From contig JACKOP010000002.1 of the NCBI GenBank assembly GCA_024234165.1, positions 310,001 through 374,000 on the forward strand: a stretch of DNA of 64,000 bases. The letters run 5' to 3'. A model generated the notes under the pieces. The model ran no database searches. It was not told the origin of the DNA and saw nothing but the letters and a program-made list of their open reading frames with translations. Position 1 is the first letter of the stretch, and each line of letters begins with the position of its first letter. Both the position numbers and the translations under genes were made by a program. Below, piece by piece: positions 63,557 to 64,000 of this stretch. This DNA comes from Pseudomonadales bacterium. Lineage in GTDB: Bacteria; Pseudomonadota; Gammaproteobacteria; Pseudomonadales; UBA5518.

Positions 63557-64000
63557 TCAGTCGATCTTGACCTTGCGCCTGTTCGTCTTGGCCACCTTGG
63601 GCAGTGTCAGCTCGAGCACGCCGTCGTGGAACGTCGCCTTGGCAACGTCTCCCATGACTTCAGCCGGCAGCGCCAGCGTGCGCTGGAAGCTGCCACTGGT
63701 GATCTCGCGACGAAAATAGTCGCCGTGCTCTTCCCCGCTTTCCTTGTGGGTCTCGCCACGGATGGTCACCGTCTGGTCCGTCAGCGAAATCTCCAGATCG
63801 TCCTTGGCCATACCCGGAAGCTCTGCACGCACCAGAACCTCATTGTCGCGATCGATGACATCGACCTTCGGCGCGTGGGCCTGGAACGGCCAACCCGTTT
63901 GCCCGAGCGCCGGCAGCCCCATCCGTGACATCAGTCCACGCGAGAGCCTGTCGAACAGCACGTCCATTTCCTCGAACGGACTCAAGCCCCGCCCGCCCGG
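63557..64000 (-). CDS. Small heat-shock protein Hsp20 (5' end at window edge)
   Basis: Alpha-crystallin-type chaperone. The core domain runs from PKVDVIDRDNEVLVRAELPG through FRREITSGSFQRTLALPAEV to the end, where LELTLPKV carries the I/V-x-I/V-like tail. The frame is open to the window edge and reads PGGRGLSPFEEMDVLFDRL, so the true start is probably outside; TTG 63985 is the only internal alternative before the domain. It is 81 bp upstream of the GAPDH paralogue on the same strand. Confidence 0.88.
   Translation of the reverse strand, partial: PGGRGLSPFEEMDVLFDRLSRGLMSRMGLPALGQTGWPFQAHAPKVDVIDRDNEVLVRAELPGMAKDDLEISLTDQTVTIRGETHKESGEEHGDYFRREITSGSFQRTLALPAEVMGDVAKATFHDGVLELTLPKVAKTNRRKVKID

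Overview
The window is a GC-rich chromosomal segment of a gammaproteobacterium. The evidence is the pcm-nlpD-rpoS block facing fdxA-mutS, the pyrG-kdsA-eno-ftsB-ispD-ispF run, recA-recX under SOS boxes, and the gnd-zwf-pgl pentose phosphate genes. The species cannot be named from sequence alone. Lipid-related genes (DUF1302, MMPL and Ycf48-like proteins, acyl-CoA ligase, MaoC hydratase, HMG-CoA lyase, an SDR, an acyl-CoA-type APH kinase) suggest an organism that uses fatty acids or other hydrophobic substrates.

Layout. 1-5 kb: a minus-strand YCF48/MMPL/DUF1302 export-type cluster. 5-12.5 kb: HMG-CoA lyase, then a tightly coupled minus-strand operon APH-like kinase-gnd-zwf-pgl, then dusA. 12.5-20.5 kb: mlaA, an alpha/beta hydrolase, hrpA, an acyl-CoA ligase and a MaoC hydratase. 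20.6-22.1 kb: a 22-copy tandem array of a 70-74 bp double-palindrome unit. 22-31 kb: cardiolipin synthase, SDR, mnmC, a glutaminyl cyclase-like lipoprotein, a secreted archaemetzincin-like protein that has lost its zinc site, a membrane protein and a diguanylate cyclase. 31.5-34.5 kb: an M16C metallopeptidase. 34.5-38.0 kb: a collapsed Mu-like prophage. 38-41 kb: rhomboid, recX, recA and a membrane protein. 41.4-45 kb: cysJI. 45-49 kb: an AHSA1 protein, hemN, a GST and a luciferase-like oxidoreductase. 49.0-49.8 kb: debris of a DUF2442 gene and a phage integrase. 49.8-64 kb: mutS, fdxA, rpoS, nlpD, pcm, ispF, ispD, ftsB, eno, kdsA, pyrG, two adjacent GAPDH-family genes and an Hsp20 gene cut by the window edge.

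Most notable signals. (1) The prophage relic keeps a MuF head protein with a C-terminal nuclease-toxin-like domain. (2) The same relic keeps a canonical -1 frameshift heptamer, TTTTTTC, joining two tail-chaperone frames; the second frame has no start codon near its beginning. (3) A GAPDH paralogue next to gap has proline where the catalytic cysteine should be. (4) A secreted archaemetzincin homologue has replaced its zinc ligands and catalytic glutamate. (5) A two-copy interspersed element has a conserved core with two GGGA-loop hairpins, and its outer stem differs in sequence between copies but pairs in both. (6) recA has two adjacent perfect CTG-N10-CAG LexA boxes. All calls come from reading the sequence by eye; no database search was run.
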